Origin: Clostridiales bacterium
Lineage (GTDB): Bacteria > Bacillota > Clostridia > Oscillospirales > Oscillospiraceae
DNA length: 64,000 nucleotides
Direction: 5' to 3'
NCBI GenBank assembly: GCA_019423635.1
Contig: JAHZBA010000010.1
Span: forward strand, 18,534-82,533
Shown: in pieces, positions 8,779-16,830 of the stretch
Numbering within the stretch: position 1 is the first letter of the stretch
Layout of the letters: every line of letters begins with the position of its first letter
Translations under genes and position numbers: made by a program
The notes under the pieces: generated by a model
Seen by the model: the letters and a program-made list of their open reading frames with translations, nothing else
Told to the model about the DNA's origin: nothing
Database searches by the model: none

Positions 8779-9312
8779 ATGCTGTACGCCATCCTTTCCG
8801 CCCTGGCCGCGGGCCTGCTGGTCCTGGACCAGTGGGTCAAGGCCTGGACCATCGCCCACTTCGCCGCCCCGGTGCCCCCCCATCTCTACGCCACGGCGGA
8901 CCCGCCCCTCCCCCTCCTGCCGGGCCTTCTGGAGCTGACCCGGGTGCACAACTACGGCGCCGCCTGGTCCAGCTTCTCCGGCTACCGGTGGTTCCTGGTG
9001 GCCTTCACCGGCCTGATCCTGCTGGTCATCGCCCGGGTGCTGATCCGGCGGGTCGTCCGCCACCCCCTGGGGGTGACGGCGGGCTTCCTGATCCTCTCCG
9101 GGGGCCTTGGAAACATCCTGGACCGGGTGCGCCTGGGGTACGTGGTGGACATGCTCCACTTCCCCTTCTGGCCCAGCTATCCCACCTTCAACGTGGCGGA
9201 CTGCTGCGTGGTGTGCGGCTGCGTGCTGGGCGCTGTCTACTACCTGTTTCTCTACGAAAAACACGACAAGAGGAGACCCCATGGAGACGATCACCCTGCA
9301 AGTACCACCTGA
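8779..9312 (+). CDS. lspA: Lipoprotein signal peptidase (signal peptidase II)
   Basis: This 177-residue membrane aspartyl protease cleaves prolipoprotein signal peptides. Four membrane segments are visible. The catalytic aspartates lie in GNILDRVRLGYVVDM and FNVADCCV, and the family motif NYGAAWSSFSG precedes them. An AAGGAGG sits 11 bp before the ATG. The last 32 bp overlap rluD, giving an unusually long tail after YLFLYEKHDK. Confidence 0.95.
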   Translation: MLYAILSALAAGLLVLDQWVKAWTIAHFAAPVPPHLYATADPPLPLLPGLLELTRVHNYGAAWSSFSGYRWFLVAFTGLILLVIARVLIRRVVRHPLGVTAGFLILSGGLGNILDRVRLGYVVDMLHFPFWPSYPTFNVADCCVVCGCVLGAVYYLFLYEKHDKRRPHGDDHPASTT

Positions 9313-10204
9313 GGACGCCGGCGCGCGGGCGGACGCCTGGCTGGCGGCCAGCCTGGAGAGCCTGACCCGCTCCGCCGTCCAGCGCCTGCTGGAGGAGGGC
9401 CGCGTCACCTGCGGCGGCCTCCCCCTGTCCAAAAACCGCCGCCTGCGCGGCGGGGAGCTTCTCACCGTGCTCCTGCCGGACCCGGAGCCCCTGGAGGCCC
9501 TCCCCCAGAACATCCCCCTGGACGTGGTCTACGAGGATGACGACGTCATCGTCATCAACAAGCCCAAGGGCCTGGTGGTCCACCCCGCCCCCGGCCACCC
9601 GGACGGCACGCTGGTGAACGCCCTGCTCTACCACTGCGGCGATTCCCTCTCCGGCGTGGGCGGCGCCCTGCGCCCGGGCATCGTCCACCGGATCGACCAG
9701 GACACCTCCGGCCTCCTCATCGCCGCCAAGAACGACTTCGCCCATCAGCGCCTCTCCGCCCAGCTCCAGGACCACACCCTGGCCCGGATCTACCACTGCA
9801 TTGTGACGGGCTCCCTCCGGGAGGATGAGGGCACCGTGGACGCCCCCATCGGGCGGCACCCCACGGACCGCAAGCGGATGGCTGTCATCCCCGGCGGCCG
9901 CCCCGCCGTCACCCACTACCGCGTCCTGGCCCGGTACCCCGGCCACACCTACGCCCAGTGCCGCCTGGAGACCGGCCGGACCCACCAGATCCGGGTCCAC
10001 ATGGCCTACCTGGGCCACCCCATCCTGGGGGACACGGTGTACGGGGCCAAAAAGGCCGTCCCCGGCCTCCAGGGCCAGTGCCTCCACGCGTCGTCCCTGC
10101 GCTTTCTCCACCCCCGCACCGGGGAGCTCATGACCCTCTCCTGCCCCCTGCCCCAGGAGTTCCAGGACCGGCTGCGCCTGCTGGAACAGCGGGGGACGTT
10201 GTGA
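9281..10204 (+). CDS. rluD: RluA/RluD-family 23S rRNA pseudouridine synthase
   Basis: The 307-residue protein has an N-terminal S4 RNA-binding domain (RADAWLAASL...SRSAVQRLLEEGRV type) and a RluA-type catalytic domain. The catalytic aspartate is in HRIDQDTSGLL, and the conserved GRTHQIRVHMAYLGHPILGD follows. It probably modifies 23S rRNA helix 69-type uridines if it is RluD; the exact target is inferred. The start at 9281 has AGGAG at the right distance and overlaps lspA, the common lspA-rluD order of Firmicutes. Confidence 0.93.
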   Translation: METITLQVPPEDAGARADAWLAASLESLTRSAVQRLLEEGRVTCGGLPLSKNRRLRGGELLTVLLPDPEPLEALPQNIPLDVVYEDDDVIVINKPKGLVVHPAPGHPDGTLVNALLYHCGDSLSGVGGALRPGIVHRIDQDTSGLLIAAKNDFAHQRLSAQLQDHTLARIYHCIVTGSLREDEGTVDAPIGRHPTDRKRMAVIPGGRPAVTHYRVLARYPGHTYAQCRLETGRTHQIRVHMAYLGHPILGDTVYGAKKAVPGLQGQCLHASSLRFLHPRTGELMTLSCPLPQEFQDRLRLLEQRGTL

Positions 10205-10289
10205 TAAATGTCATAAAATATCCATACTTTTTGTGCAGATAATACAACACGTAACCGTTTACCTCCCATAATTTCCACCACCCTTCCCC

Positions 10290-10318
10290 TTGCGGGCGCC
10301 GGAAGTCCCTGCTAGAAT
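10290..10318 (+). promoter_or_regulatory. Promoter for HPr-like gene
   Basis: TTGCGG and TAGAAT are separated by 17 nt, 59 nt before the start codon of the HPr-like gene. The leader holds a small hairpin (TCCTCCA/TGGAGGGA) at about 10327-10346. Confidence 0.6.
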
Positions 10319-10376
10319 GATTCCATCCTCCAGAACGTGGAGGGAATCACAAGCTCCGGCAAAGAAGGGATTTTTT

Positions 10377-10598
10377 ATGATACGAGACATTGAGATCAAG
10401 GATGAGGCGCAGGTGCGCAGAATCAATCAGCTGGCCAGCGAGGCCCCCTATGAGGTCTGGCTGAGCACCGACACGCTGATGCTGGACGCCCGCTCCCTGC
10501 TGGGTCTGTTCGCCCTGATCGGCCAGCGGGCCAGGGTGGTGGCCGAGGATGATGTGAATCCCCGGAACTTCCGCCGCCTGGTGGAGCAGATGGCATAA
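10377..10598 (+). CDS. HPr-fold protein lacking the phosphorylated histidine
   Basis: A 73-residue protein whose middle, MLDARSLLGLFALIGQRARV, matches the HPr pattern around regulatory Ser46 (DAKSIMGIFSL in related proteins). The HPr N-terminal motif with the PTS-phosphorylated histidine is absent. It is therefore likely a regulatory or non-PTS HPr paralogue, of a type common in Clostridia. The start is ATG 10377 with AAGGGA upstream. It has its own promoter and is followed by a strong hairpin. Confidence 0.75.
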   Translation: MIRDIEIKDEAQVRRINQLASEAPYEVWLSTDTLMLDARSLLGLFALIGQRARVVAEDDVNPRNFRRLVEQMA

Positions 10599-10614
10599 TT
10601 TCACAGCGAAAAGA

Positions 10615-10652
10615 GGAACCCCGGTGGTGCCGCCGCGCACCGCCGGGGTTCC
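10615..10652 (+). terminator. Hairpin after HPr-like gene
   Basis: A 10-bp GGAACCCCGG/CCGGGGTTCC stem with inner pairing of GGTG/CACC follows 16 nt after the stop. The tail AATTTC is only weakly T-rich. Confidence 0.6.
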
Positions 10653-10688
10653 AATTTCTGGAATTGTCGAATTTTGTCAGTCTTCGCC

Positions 10689-10717
10689 TTGCAATCCTCC
10701 GGCAGATCGGGTAAAAT
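10689..10717 (+). promoter_or_regulatory. Promoter for LRR/SLH surface protein
   Basis: TTGCAA and TAAAAT are spaced by 17 nt, ending 98 nt before the ATG at 10816. A GGGGAGGG ribosome binding site precedes that ATG. Confidence 0.6.
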
Positions 10718-10815
10718 AAGAACATTCAGCAGACCCGGCTCATAGGATTCATACAGACGGAGGGAGCGCGGACATCTGCGCCCCGCTCCGGCGCGGAACA
10801 GGGGAGGGACCTGAG

Positions 10816-12345
10816 ATGAAAAGAACATGGACGGCACTGCTGCTTGCCCTGGCGCTGTGCCTGCAGTTGGCGGTCCCCGCCCTGGCGGCCACGCCGGACA
10901 AGGACGGCTTCACCATCGACGCCGAGGGCGTTTTGACCAAATACACCGGCTCCGGCGGTCACATTGTCCTCCCCGCCGGCGTTAAGAAAATCGGCTACGG
11001 CGCTTTTGACCGCTGCTCCACGCTGAGCAGCGTGGTGATTCCGTCCGGCGTGACCTACATTGGAATCAACGCCTTTCGCAACTGCATCGCCCTCACCAAG
11101 GTCACCTTCCCCGACACGCTGACGGAGATCGACGGCGGGGCCTTCTCCGGCTGCATCAGCCTCACCGCCGTGGACCTGCCCGACAGTGTGACCAGTCTTG
11201 GCGAGCAGGGGTGCAACTTCTTCGGCTGCACCAACCTCAAGCGGGTGACCATCGGCCGGGGACTGACCAAGCTCCCCTACACCGCCTTCGGCAAGTGCAC
11301 CAGTCTCTTGAGCGCCGTGGTCCCCGAGAACGTCACCACCTTCAGCTGGGCCTTCCAGGACTGCCCCAGCCTGACCATTCACGGCGCCGCCGGCAGCCGG
11401 GCGGAGGCCTACGCCGCCGAGAGCGGCATCCCCTTCGCCGCCGACCTAGGCGCCGCGGCCACGGTCTCCCGCTTCACCGACGTGCCCGCCTCCTCCCCCT
11501 ACGCCGCCGCCATTTTGTGGGCGGTGGAAAACGAGATCACCGCCGGCCTCACTCCCACCCGCTTCGGCCCGGAGGAGCCCTGCACCCGGGGCCAGTTTCT
11601 GACCTTCCTCTGGCGCGCCCACGGCTCCCCCCGCTCCAACGAGGCCACCCACTTCGTGGACTCCATTCCGGAGAGCTACAAAATGGCCGTCCGCTGGGCC
11701 TACGGCATGGGGCTGGTCAGCGGGTCCACCTTCGGGGCAAACGAGCCCTGCACCCGCTCCATGGCCATCACCTGGCTGTGGCAGCTGGCGGGAAACCCCG
11801 CCGCCTTCCCCGACTCCTTCCAGGACCTCCCCCGGGGCTCCGACGCGTTCATGGCCGCCTCCTGGGCGGTGACCACCAACGTGGCCGACAAGCTGGGGGA
11901 CGGCTTCTCCCCCGGCAGACTCTGCACCCGGGGCGAGGCTTTAACCTATCTCTACCGGGCCACCAAGAAACCGATTCTCGTGGAATCGCCGTCCAACGGA
12001 CGGCGATTTTTTTTTGCCCGGCGCGGCCCTGCGGTTTTTGCCCAATTTTTCCCGGTGCGCATGAAATGCCGAAATTCAGGGACCCTATCACCAAAGCACT
12101 TTGAAAGAACCCGGACGTTTTTTGGAAGTCCGCGGCGAAACCCGCCGCGGGAGGCCCCAGGCCCCGCTTGGGCCGTCACCGCCAGCGCGCACTCTCCGGC
12201 GCGGCGGCCGGGGACGGCCGGAATCAACAGAGGGTGTCCCCGGAGCCGGGGCGGCGGCAGACGGCGCCTTTGCGCCCTGCGGCGCTTCCCGGGGCATCCC
12301 GAAAACGGAAAAGGAGGGATCTGGTTTGGAAACCGGAATCCATAA
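10816..12345 (+). CDS. Secreted BspA-type LRR protein with S-layer homology repeats; C-terminal end abnormal
   Basis: Residues 1-24 form a signal peptide ending PALAA. Residues about 55-185 hold BspA-like leucine-rich repeats (IPSGVTYIGINAFRNCIAL type). Residues about 215-386 hold three S-layer homology units (SRFTDVPASSPYAAAILWA; GANEPCTRSMAITWLWQL; FSPGRLCTRGEALTYLYRA), which usually anchor proteins to the cell wall. After residue 386 the frame has no stop. It runs through a perfect terminator hairpin and a 120-residue Arg/Pro-rich tail, and reaches 20 bp into arcA. The natural end is probably near 11973; the stop was lost by mutation or sequence error. Confidence 0.82.
   Translation: MKRTWTALLLALALCLQLAVPALAATPDKDGFTIDAEGVLTKYTGSGGHIVLPAGVKKIGYGAFDRCSTLSSVVIPSGVTYIGINAFRNCIALTKVTFPDTLTEIDGGAFSGCISLTAVDLPDSVTSLGEQGCNFFGCTNLKRVTIGRGLTKLPYTAFGKCTSLLSAVVPENVTTFSWAFQDCPSLTIHGAAGSRAEAYAAESGIPFAADLGAAATVSRFTDVPASSPYAAAILWAVENEITAGLTPTRFGPEEPCTRGQFLTFLWRAHGSPRSNEATHFVDSIPESYKMAVRWAYGMGLVSGSTFGANEPCTRSMAITWLWQLAGNPAAFPDSFQDLPRGSDAFMAASWAVTTNVADKLGDGFSPGRLCTRGEALTYLYRATKKPILVESPSNGRRFFFARRGPAVFAQFFPVRMKCRNSGTLSPKHFERTRTFFGSPRRNPPREAPGPAWAVTASAHSPARRPGTAGINRGCPRSRGGGRRRLCALRRFPGHPENGKGGIWFGNRNP
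11985..12015 (+). terminator. Strong Rho-independent terminator inside the extended LRR/SLH frame
   Basis: A perfect 10-bp stem (ATCGCCGTCC / GGACGGCGAT) with loop AAC is followed by nine T residues. Its position right after the last SLH repeat indicates where the LRR/SLH transcript should end. It is preceded by a small CGATTC/GAATCG stem. Confidence 0.92.
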
Positions 12346-13555
12346 TACCTCCGAAATCGGGCGGCTGAAAAAGGTGCTGCTGCACCGGCCCGGTCAGGAG
12401 CTGGAAAATCTGATGCCGGAGTACCTGGAACGGCTGCTCTTTGACGACATCCCCTACCTGAAGGAGGCCCAGAAGGAGCACGACGCCTTCGCCGCCTGCC
12501 TGCGGGAAAACGGCGTGGAGGTGGTGTACCTCACGGACCTGGTGGCACGCTCCCTCACCAGCGGCGAGGTGCGCCAGGACCTGATCCGCCAGTTCCTGGA
12601 CGAGTCCGGCGTGGAGGACGCCCGGACCCGGGAGCTGCTGGCGGAGTACCTGGGCGCCATGCCGGACCGGGAGATGATCTCCACCATGATGGCCGGCGTC
12701 CGGAAAAGTCAGCTCCGCGCCGCCGGCGGGAAGCTGGGGGACTTCCTCTCCGCCGCGGAGGACGACTACCCCTTCGCCGTGGACCCCATGCCGAATCTCT
12801 ACTTCACCCGGGACCCCTTTGCCACCATCGGCACCGGCGTGTCCATCCACAAGATGCACACCGCCACCCGGAACCGGGAGACCCTGTTCGGCAAATTCAT
12901 CTTTGAGCACAACCCGGAGTATCTCCATGCCCCCCGCTGGTACGACCGGGGGGAGACCTCCTCTCTGGAGGGCGGGGACATCCTGATCCTCTCCCCGGAG
13001 GTGCTGGCCGTGGGCATCTCCCAGCGGACGAAGGGGGACTCCATCGACACCCTGGCGGAGACGATCCTCACCTACGAGAAGACCCATTTCAAAAAGATCC
13101 TGGCCTTCAACATCCCCAAGAGCCGCTCCTTCATGCACCTGGACACGGTGTTCACCATGGTGGACCGGGACAAGTTCACGGTCCATCCCAACATCCTCTC
13201 CAGCATCACGGTGTTTGTCATGGAGCTGGACGAGGACCGCAAAATCAGGATCACCCAGGAGGACGGCCGTCTGGAGGACATTTTGAAAAAGCACCTGAAC
13301 CTGGACCACGTGACGCTGATCGCCTGCGGCCGGGGCAGCGAGATCGACGCCGCCCGGGAGCAGTGGAACGACGGCAGCAACACCCTGGCCATCGCCCCCG
13401 GCGAGGTGGTGGTGTACTCCCGGAACTACGTGACCAACCGCTCGCTGGAGGAGGCGGGGATCAAGATCCACACGATCCCCAGCGCGGAGCTGAGCCGCGG
13501 CCGGGGCGGCCCCCGGTGCATGTCCATGCCGTTGTGGCGGGAGAACCCTAATTAA
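12326..13555 (+). CDS. arcA: Arginine deiminase
   Basis: This 409-residue enzyme hydrolyses arginine to citrulline and ammonia, the first step of the ADI pathway. Conserved motifs are YFTRDPFATIG, SLEGGDILIL, FMHLDTVFT and the C-terminal catalytic cysteine in RGGPRCMSMPLWR. The start is a TTG at 12326 with AAGGAGGG five bases upstream. The resulting METGIHNTSEIGRLKKVLLHRPG N terminus has the family's normal length. It precedes arcB and a YfcC-type carrier, consistent with arginine catabolism. Confidence 0.95.
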   Translation: METGIHNTSEIGRLKKVLLHRPGQELENLMPEYLERLLFDDIPYLKEAQKEHDAFAACLRENGVEVVYLTDLVARSLTSGEVRQDLIRQFLDESGVEDARTRELLAEYLGAMPDREMISTMMAGVRKSQLRAAGGKLGDFLSAAEDDYPFAVDPMPNLYFTRDPFATIGTGVSIHKMHTATRNRETLFGKFIFEHNPEYLHAPRWYDRGETSSLEGGDILILSPEVLAVGISQRTKGDSIDTLAETILTYEKTHFKKILAFNIPKSRSFMHLDTVFTMVDRDKFTVHPNILSSITVFVMELDEDRKIRITQEDGRLEDILKKHLNLDHVTLIACGRGSEIDAAREQWNDGSNTLAIAPGEVVVYSRNYVTNRSLEEAGIKIHTIPSAELSRGRGGPRCMSMPLWRENPN

Positions 13556-13557
13556 AG

Positions 13558-13580
13558 AGGGGACTCCGTCCCCCCTTTCC
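13558..13580 (+). terminator. Possible terminator after arcA
   Basis: An AGGGGAC/GTCCCCCCT hairpin with a TCC loop and a short TTT tail begins just after the arcA stop. It is weak enough to permit read-through to arcB. Confidence 0.45.
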
Positions 13581-13646
13581 CCGCATGGGGGGACGCCGCA
13601 TCCGTAAGGCGGCAGAGCCGCCAACGGCTGCGCTGTAGATTCCCCC

Positions 13647-13760
13647 CACCAGTCTGCGGACTGGTGACGCCGCCCAAGGCGGCTGGAGTATTGGAATTTT
13701 TGCGACGCGCATGTCGCCGCAAAAATGATTGAAATATGCGTCTCCGCTTGGCGGAGACGC
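13647..13760. repeat. Run of four perfect hairpins in the arcA-arcB gap
   Basis: Four hairpins follow one another. They are CACCAGTC/GACTGGTG (13647-13666), GCCGCC/GGCGGC (13669-13683), ATTTTTGCG/CGCAAAAAT (13696-13726) and GCGTCTCCGC/GCGGAGACGC (13738-13760). A GGCGGC/GCCGCC stem lies just upstream near 13605. No reading frame is supported. This could be a structured leader for arcB or an inserted repeat element. Confidence 0.7.
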
Positions 13761-13834
13761 GCCGGGAGCGACGCACCACGAGAACTTTTTTCTTCCCTTT
13801 TGAAATCTGTATCTGTAATAAGGAGAGTATCACT

Positions 13835-14830
13835 ATGTCAGTCAATCTGAAAGGCCGCAGCTTTTTAACCCTCCAGGACTTCACCCCCGCGGAAATCCGC
13901 TATCTCCTGGACCTGGCCAGGGACCTGAAGGCCAAGCGTCGGGCCGGCATCTGCGACCCGACCCTCCAGGGCAAGCACATTGTCCTGCTCTTTGAGAAGA
14001 CCTCCACCCGCACCCGGTGCTCCTTTGAAGTCGCCGCCACCCAGGAGGGGGCCCACGTCACCTACCTGGACGCCGGCAGCTCCCAGATGGGCAAGAAGGA
14101 GTCCCTGGAGGACTCCGCCAGGGTCCTGGGCCGGTTCTTCGACGGCATCGAGTACCGGGGCTATGACCAGAAAAACGTAGAGGACCTGGCGAAATACGCC
14201 GGTGTCCCCGTGTGGAACGGCCTCACCGACGCGGACCATCCCACCCAGATCCTGGCGGACATGCTCACCATCGAAGAGCACTGCCACAAGCCCCTGAATC
14301 AGATCAAGATCGTCTTCCCCGGCGACGTGCGCAACAACATGTGCTACGCCTGGATGATCGGCGCGGCCAAGATGGGAATGCACTTTGTGGGCATCGGTCC
14401 GGAAAAATTGGCAAAAGAGATGGACCAGGAGGTGGTCAGGACCACCTTCGCCACCGCCCGGGAGAACGGTGCCCTGCTGGAGATCACCGACAACTTGAAC
14501 GACGTGAAGGACGCCGACGTGATCTACGGCGACATCTGGGCCTCCATGGGCGAGGAGGCCCTGATCCCCGAGCGGGCGGAGCTCCTCTCCCCCTACCGGG
14601 TGACGGAGGAGACCCTGAAAGCCACCGGCAACCCCAACGTGCTCTATATGCACTGCCTGCCCTCCTTCCACGACTTTGAGACGAAGCTGGCCAAGGAGTG
14701 GAAGGACAAGGGCGTGGACATCCGGGAGGTCACCGACGAGGTCTTCCGCAGCCGCCACAGCGTGGTCTTCGACGAGGCGGAAAACCGGATGCACACCATC
14801 AAAGCCGTCATGGTAGCCACCATGGGCTGA
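13835..14830 (+). CDS. arcB: Ornithine carbamoyltransferase
   Basis: The 331-residue transferase interconverts citrulline plus phosphate with ornithine plus carbamoyl phosphate. The carbamoyl-phosphate loop is EKTSTRTRCSFE, followed by DHPTQILADM and the ornithine-side motif HCLPSFHD. Its position after arcA and before a carrier argues for the catabolic (ADI) role, although sequence alone cannot exclude arginine synthesis. The ATG at 13835 follows AAGGAGA. No carbamate kinase gene lies nearby. Confidence 0.95.
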   Translation: MSVNLKGRSFLTLQDFTPAEIRYLLDLARDLKAKRRAGICDPTLQGKHIVLLFEKTSTRTRCSFEVAATQEGAHVTYLDAGSSQMGKKESLEDSARVLGRFFDGIEYRGYDQKNVEDLAKYAGVPVWNGLTDADHPTQILADMLTIEEHCHKPLNQIKIVFPGDVRNNMCYAWMIGAAKMGMHFVGIGPEKLAKEMDQEVVRTTFATARENGALLEITDNLNDVKDADVIYGDIWASMGEEALIPERAELLSPYRVTEETLKATGNPNVLYMHCLPSFHDFETKLAKEWKDKGVDIREVTDEVFRSRHSVVFDEAENRMHTIKAVMVATMG

Positions 14831-14833
14831 GAG

Positions 14834-14922
14834 CAGAGTGGAGATAGAAGAGTGAAGAGTGAAGATAACCGGCGGAGAGGCATCTCTCCACTCTCCACTC
14901 TCTACTCTCCACTCTCCACTCT
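14834..14922. repeat. GAGTGGAGA-type purine repeat with inverted ACTCTCC array
   Basis: About 30 nt of GAGTGGAGA/GAGTGAAG units is followed by about 40 nt of ACTCTCC units, so the RNA can fold back on itself. The design resembles the inverted repeat before argS (6841-6920), with a different short motif. It occupies the arcB-carrier gap. Confidence 0.75.
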
Positions 14923-14944
14923 GAACAAAAAGGGGTGTTTTTTG

Positions 14945-16330
14945 ATGAAACGTGAGTTAAAGATGCCCACGGCCTACACGATCCTCTTTCTCCTCATCGT
15001 CCTGGTGGCCGCCGCCACCTGGTTCATTCCGGCGGGGAGCTACACCTATGTGGACGGCGTGCCCCAGGCGGGGACCTATCACGCCGCCGCCGCCAATCCC
15101 CAGGGGGTGGGCGCTGTGCTGAAGGCGGCCTTCAGCGGCTTCTATGACGCCGTGGACGTGTGCGTCTTCATCTTGATGGTGGGCGGCTTTTTGGGCGTGG
15201 TTATGAAGACCGGCGCCGTGGATGCCGGTGTGGGCAGCATCATCCGGCGGCTGGGCGGCCGGGAGAAGTGGCTGATCCCCATTCTCATGGTGCTCTTCGG
15301 CCTGGGCGGCACCACCTACGGCATGTGGGAGGAGACCATGGCCTTCTACCCCCTCCTGATCCCGGTCTTTCTGGCGGCGGGCTACGACGCGGTGGTGGGC
15401 ATCTCCGTGATCCTGCTGGGAGCCGGAGCCGGGGTGATCGCCTCCACGGTGAACCCCTTTGCCACCGGCATCGCCGCGGGCTTCGCCGGCGTCTCCCTGG
15501 GAGAGGGCATCGTCCTCCGGGCCCTCCAGTGGGTGGTCTTTGAGGGGGCGGCCATCTGGTTTGTCATGGCCTATGCCGCCCGGGTAAAAAAGAATCCCTC
15601 CAAGTCCGTGGTGGGCGTCGGCGCGGGCAAGCTCCAGGTCCGCATGGACGAGCCGGTCCCCTTCACCCCCCGGCGCAAGCTCATCATGGCGATCTTCACC
15701 CTGGCCTTTCTCATCATGATCTACAGCGTCATCCCCTTCGACGAGATGGGCCTTCGCCTGCCGGTGCTGGGCTGGTGGTTCCCGGAGCTCAGCGCGCTGT
15801 TTCTCGCGGCGGGCGTGGTCATCGGCCTTTTGGACGGCATGAGCGAGGCGGAGGTAACGGAGACCTTTGTGGCCGGCTGCGCGGACCTTCTGGGCGTGGC
15901 CCTCATCATCGGCATCAGCCGGGGAATTACCGTGCTGATGAACGACGGCAGCATCACCGACACGGTGCTCCACTGGGGGGAGGAGGCCCTGGCGGGAACC
16001 GGACCGGTCAGCTTCGTGGTGCTGGTGTATCTCATCTACCTGCCCCTGACGGTGCTGATCCCCTCCTCCTCGGGCCTTGCCACCCTCTCGGTGCCTATCA
16101 TCGCGCCCCTGGGCCGCTTTGCCGGCGTGGGCGGGGACCTGGTGGTGACGGCCTTCCAGTCCGCCTCGGGCCTGGTGAACGTCATCACACCCACGGCGGC
16201 GGTGGTCATGGGCGCCCTGGCCCTGGGCCACGTCCCCTACGACCGGTGGGTGAAATACGTGTGGAAGCTGATCCTGTATTTCCTCCTGCTGACCCTGGTG
16301 TTTCTGATCGTCGGCGCGCTCATCGGCTGA
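14945..16330 (+). CDS. YfcC-family carrier, probable arginine/ornithine exchange
   Basis: A 461-residue integral membrane protein with about eleven to twelve hydrophobic segments. It begins KMPTAYTILFLLIVLVAAATWFIPAG in the style of the YfcC/DcuC-like family (C4-dicarboxylate/amino-acid carriers). Family marks include GLGGTTYGMWEETMAFYPLLIP and IPSSSGLATLSVPIIAPL. In several Firmicutes a YfcC-family gene accompanies arcA and arcB, so arginine-ornithine antiport is a reasonable inference but is not shown by sequence. The start is ATG 14945 with AGGGG upstream. Confidence 0.88.
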   Translation: MKRELKMPTAYTILFLLIVLVAAATWFIPAGSYTYVDGVPQAGTYHAAAANPQGVGAVLKAAFSGFYDAVDVCVFILMVGGFLGVVMKTGAVDAGVGSIIRRLGGREKWLIPILMVLFGLGGTTYGMWEETMAFYPLLIPVFLAAGYDAVVGISVILLGAGAGVIASTVNPFATGIAAGFAGVSLGEGIVLRALQWVVFEGAAIWFVMAYAARVKKNPSKSVVGVGAGKLQVRMDEPVPFTPRRKLIMAIFTLAFLIMIYSVIPFDEMGLRLPVLGWWFPELSALFLAAGVVIGLLDGMSEAEVTETFVAGCADLLGVALIIGISRGITVLMNDGSITDTVLHWGEEALAGTGPVSFVVLVYLIYLPLTVLIPSSSGLATLSVPIIAPLGRFAGVGGDLVVTAFQSASGLVNVITPTAAVVMGALALGHVPYDRWVKYVWKLILYFLLLTLVFLIVGALIG

Positions 16331-16353
16331 GGCGCCGCCTGCCGCGTCAAAAA

Positions 16354-16382
16354 GCCCCCGGAACCATCCCGGTTCCGGGGGC
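16354..16382. terminator. Terminator between convergent carrier and GlsB-like genes
   Basis: A perfect 12-bp stem, GCCCCCGGAACC / GGTTCCGGGGGC, with a 5-nt loop is preceded by AAAAA. On the minus strand the stem is thus followed by a T-tract, giving a good terminator for the GlsB-like transcript. It may also stop the carrier transcript. Confidence 0.85.
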
Positions 16383-16475
16383 CAGACTGTCGAAAAAGAC
16401 TGACGGGTGATTCGACGGGAAGGAAGGGTGTGTGCGGGAAACCCAGGAGGGGTTTCCTGCACCGTTGCAATCGTA

Positions 16476-16706
16476 TTACAGCCGCAGCTTCCGCCCCAGC
16501 CAGATGAACACGCAGGCGCCCACCACGCCCACAATCAGGTCCGCCACCAGTCCGTAGGCGCGGAAGCCCACCACGCTGAAAATCGCCTTGCCCACAAAGG
16601 AGCCCACCACGCCGATGACGATGTTCCTCAGGAGGCCGCCCTCCACGTTCATCAGCTGTCCGGCGATCCAGCCCACAATGGCACCCATAATCAGTGATCC
16701 AAGCAT
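16476..16706 (-). CDS. GlsB/YeaQ/YmgE-family small membrane protein
   Basis: This 76-residue hydrophobic protein has the three-helix, glycine-rich pattern of the family: MLGSLIMGAIVGWIAGQLMN, NIVIGVVGSFVGKAIF and LIVGVVGACVFIWLGRKL. Members are often called stress-response or transglycosylase-associated proteins, but no biochemical role is proven. It is transcribed alone on the minus strand. Confidence 0.92.
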   Translation of the reverse strand: MLGSLIMGAIVGWIAGQLMNVEGGLLRNIVIGVVGSFVGKAIFSVVGFRAYGLVADLIVGVVGACVFIWLGRKLRL

Positions 16707-16830
16707 TTGTAAAACTCCTCTCTGTCTTTGCAGAAACTGCTCTCATCCCAGCGTTCAAATCCACGAACACCCGCCGGCCGCAGGGCGCGACCACCGGCCG
16801 GACGGTGTTTCCCGGCGGTAAAAACCGCCT

